Below, piece by piece: positions 17,462 through 19,620 of a stretch of DNA of 19,620 nucleotides. The notes below the pieces were generated by a model. The model ran no database searches. It saw only the letters and a program-made list of their open reading frames with translations, and was not told the DNA's origin. Numbering within the stretch: the stretch's first letter is position 1; each line of letters starts with the position of its first letter. Source of the stretch: Allomyces macrogynus ATCC 38327. Taxonomy: Eukaryota > Blastocladiomycota > Blastocladiomycetes > Blastocladiales > Blastocladiaceae. A program made the position numbers and the translations under genes. Location of the stretch: the NCBI GenBank assembly GCA_000151295.1, contig GG745336.1, forward strand, positions 8,104-27,723, read 5' to 3'.

Positions 17462-19038
17462 ATGCCCGCACCCGCCAACGGCCCCAATCTCGCCAGCAGC
17501 TGCTGCAGCAGCACCCCGAGTCCAGCATGCTCACCCGCGCCCGGTCCTGCACCGCCCACACTCCCGGCACGCTCCACCTACGCGCGCGCACCGAGGCCAC
17601 CCGTTGCGGGCACGATCCCGCCGCCGTGGCCGGCCATTCTCGTCATGTCCGACCCGAACGCAACCGTAATCGTCACCGACCCGCACGCCATCACCGCGCT
17701 TTGGGCCACCACCTGGCGCGGTGGTTCCTACGGCACCGGCACGCTCAGCCGTAGCGAACCCACCTGGTGGGCACGCACGCAAGCTCGATTGGATCCGAGC
17801 CGCGTGCCAACCGCGAGGAGGCGGAGTGGACCGCGACGCGCCCGCGGGGAAATGAGTTTGCCGAGGACGTGGCGCTCGTGCGCAAGGATGCACGTCGACA
17901 AGTGCGTGCCGGAGGAGGTGCTGAGGTCATGGGTGAAGGAGGTGATCCGGTTCCACCGCCGCCATCGCTGGTCGATGCGGCTACGGTACGTTTGCTGATC
18001 GAGGTGGAGATTGCTCTCAGAACGACGCAACCGATTATAATAAAATCGTGCAGATGCGCGCACAACAACTCGCCGCAGAAAATGACCTCGATCCGACGCT
18101 TGAGCAACTGCAATTGCTGCCCGAAGAGGCCATGTGCCTCGCCATCCACGGCATGATCGACACCTCCTCGGCACACTTCACCGGTTTACCAGTCACCCTG
18201 GCCGATTTGTGGTTTGAGCTCGGATTCGCGACTTGCCGACACGCTGCGGCTCGGTTTGCCGCCTACCACTCCTGGCGATCGCGCGATCCGCCGTGGGTGC
18301 TCAAGTGCGGGCTCAAATATGGCGCCGATTTTGGTATGTTGACCAATTCGAACACCCTCGATTGCTGATCGTGCTTTTGTTGACATTCTCCACCGTAGTG
18401 CTCTACTCCAAGGGCCCGAACCATGGTCATGCCCCATTTGCCGTGCGCATCGTGCCCGTCGAGACCTCCGACCAGGTGGGCCAGCTCCCCACCCACAACG
18501 ACGACGGGACGCCAACAGCAGCAGCGCACCACGGCGTCGCGTAGCTCCAGTCGGCACTGCGCGTCGTGTCGCATTCCAAAAAGGTTCGTGAACGAATACT
18601 CTTCGCTCTCCACCCATCATCGACTTTCCTGACCTCGACACGATATCCCAGAAACCCCTCCTCTGCTACGTTGTCCTCGCCGACCCCGACGACCCGCCGC
18701 CCTCTCCCCACCTCCCACCTACCCACCCAACCTCCTCTTCCACGGCACTCGTCCATGCCAACCCCACGTCCACTCTCTTCACCGCCGCGACCGCCGCCAG
18801 CTGGTCCGGCACGCTGGCGCTGTGGCAAATGATGTGGTTTTGGCTGTGGCTCGTGCACTTGGGCACGTCAAGGGCTTGGACCGTGCTTGTATCCACCCAG
18901 CCGCGGGCATTACCTGCACCGAGTGAGGAGCAAGATCCGGGCCCGCGGTACGACTGGCAAGTGGCCATGGATCCGCGCCGAACCGCGGTGCATGTGATGG
19001 AGGTCGGGCGCTGGTCGCCCGGCCGGAATCGGGAATAA
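17462..19038 (+). CDS. SEN2: tRNA-splicing endonuclease catalytic subunit Sen2 (5 exons, one frame break)
   Basis: Sen2 cuts the 5' splice site of intron-containing pre-tRNAs within the Sen2-34-15-54 complex. Exons are 17462-17985, 18054-18333, 18399-18475, 18545-18583 and 18652-19038, with introns of 68, 65, 69 and 68 nt. N-terminal landmark: VIVTDPHAITALW then GTGTLSRSEPTW (to 17767), matching the 'FGkGtLSRSePtW' motif. Nuclease domain: LQLLPEEAMCLAIHG, FAAYHSWRSRDPPWVLKCGLK..YGADF, then LYSKGPNHGHAPFAVRIV. By analogy with archaeal endonucleases the triad is Tyr (18404), His (18428) and Lys in SHSKK (18578-18583); all are present. The C terminus VEVGRWSPGRNRE is typical. Spliced length is 1307 nt, one short of a full frame, with the break between about 17785 and 17815. 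ATG 17462 adds a Pro/Ser-rich lead; 17645 (MSDPNATVIV) is the alternative start. Confidence 0.88.
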
Positions 19039-19382
19039 ATGAACTGTGTCACGATTTTGGGCAGGACGAGGGGTGGAGAAACAGCGCGTCGCGGGATGTA
19101 CGATAACGTTGTCGAACGTGGGGACGAATGTTTGGACTTAACTCATGGCGCGACACCGACCACGAGCTGCTGGTGCGCACAGTTCTCGAGTGACACGCAA
19201 CCCCACGTCGTGCAAACGCAAATCGCAATCTATTCATGAAATTTCAGCACCCCTCTCTCCGCCCTCTCTCCTCCAATCCTCCGACAGAACGGGCGGGGTG
19301 CGCTCCGAGGCAATGCCATAATGTACACCAGTGATCTCTCCACTCGCTCTCATTCCCCCACTCTTTCCCTCTCCACCCGTTA
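19039..19382. other. Intergenic region between convergent genes
   Basis: 344 bp between the SEN2 stop and the stop of the truncated gene on the minus strand. It includes a C/T-rich strip (about 19248-19278 and 19335-19380) that would be purine-rich in the minus-strand 3' untranslated region. No gene or structured repeat is evident. Confidence 0.5.
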
Positions 19383-19620
19383 TCACGCGGCCGGTGCCGG
19401 CGCCTGTGACCGGCGCGACCCCCCAGCCCGTTTCCGCGACGACGTGTTCGTCGCCGTCGACTTCCTGCGCTTCGTCGACGCGGTCGCCGTCGACTCGCGC
19501 TTCTTGGTGCTGCGGTCCGCTTTGCCTGGTTCCGGCGCATCGAGCACCATCAGCTCGACAATGTCGTCCGACAATTCGGCGACCCACCGCCAGAGCCCCT
19601 TGATGCCAAGAAACGCCGAA
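19383..19620 (-). CDS. C-terminal tail of an unknown protein, cut by window edge
   Basis: Open minus-strand frame entering from the right edge and ending at TGA 19385-19383. It reads SAFLGIKGLWRWVAELSDD then IVELMVLDAPEPG, an acidic-to-hydrophobic segment, followed by a low-complexity basic tail with KKRESTAT, KRRKSTAT and SSRKRAGGSRRS. The basic clusters resemble nuclear localisation signals and the Ser/Thr next to Arg/Lys could be kinase sites. The family cannot be named from this part. It is convergent with SEN2. Codon choice (GC-ending) matches the neighbouring genes, supporting it as real coding sequence. Confidence 0.6.
   Translation of the reverse strand, partial: SAFLGIKGLWRWVAELSDDIVELMVLDAPEPGKADRSTKKRESTATASTKRRKSTATNTSSRKRAGGSRRSQAPAPAA

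Noticed and set aside
16483..17754. Plus-strand open frame of about 420 codons
   Set aside because: Antisense to LRRC51; Ala/Val-rich and without motifs, while the minus strand shows clear LRRs.

Overview
The window reads as nuclear DNA of a GC-rich eukaryote with many very short introns. Across the gene models I could trace, GT-AG introns run from about 53 to 118 nt and mostly 62-94. The content points to an organism that builds a motile cilium: there is a multi-domain adenylate kinase 9 (AK9) gene and an LRRC51-like gene, both belonging to families known from ciliated lineages. Together with a membrane-anchored P450 of fungal style and a tyrosine-recombinase (DIRS-like) retrotransposon, a zoospore-forming early-diverging fungus (for example Blastocladiomycota) is a reasonable guess. 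That placement is inference only.

Layout. 1-1271 (+) is the 3' part of a decayed DIRS-like retrotransposon (RNase H end, then tyrosine recombinase). 1262-2300 is non-coding repeat sequence, probably its terminus: an 86-bp inverted repeat, two nested hairpins and short direct repeats. 2554-3675 (-) is a mitochondrial enoyl-CoA hydratase. 3930-5839 (+) is a cytochrome P450, divergent from the hydratase. 5930-11130 (-) is AK9 in at least 14 exons, tail to tail with the P450. 11690-12156 (-) is a small single-span membrane protein. 12583-13736 (+) is a protein with an F-box-like N terminus, a helical repeat and an EF-hand. 14366-15775 (-) is a leucine-rich-repeat protein with uncertain 5' end. 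16185-17138 (-) is LRRC51-like. 17462-19038 (+) is the catalytic tRNA-splicing endonuclease subunit Sen2, divergent from LRRC51. 19383-19620 (-) is the basic C-terminal tail of a gene cut by the window edge.

The genes look like an ordinary dense housekeeping neighbourhood and do not form an operon or a single pathway; the two cilium-linked genes are the only functional pair. Three genes (P450, small membrane protein, Sen2) have a spliced length of exactly 3n-1, each with one frame break that a single missing base would explain, which suggests draft-assembly indels rather than pseudogenes. The least ordinary part is the retrotransposon end at 1-2300: degraded catalytic residues, an inverted repeat whose copies differ mainly at CpG sites, and paired hairpins with T-rich internal loops. 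I found no convincing undescribed system. No tRNA, rRNA, CRISPR array or bacterial-type signals were seen.
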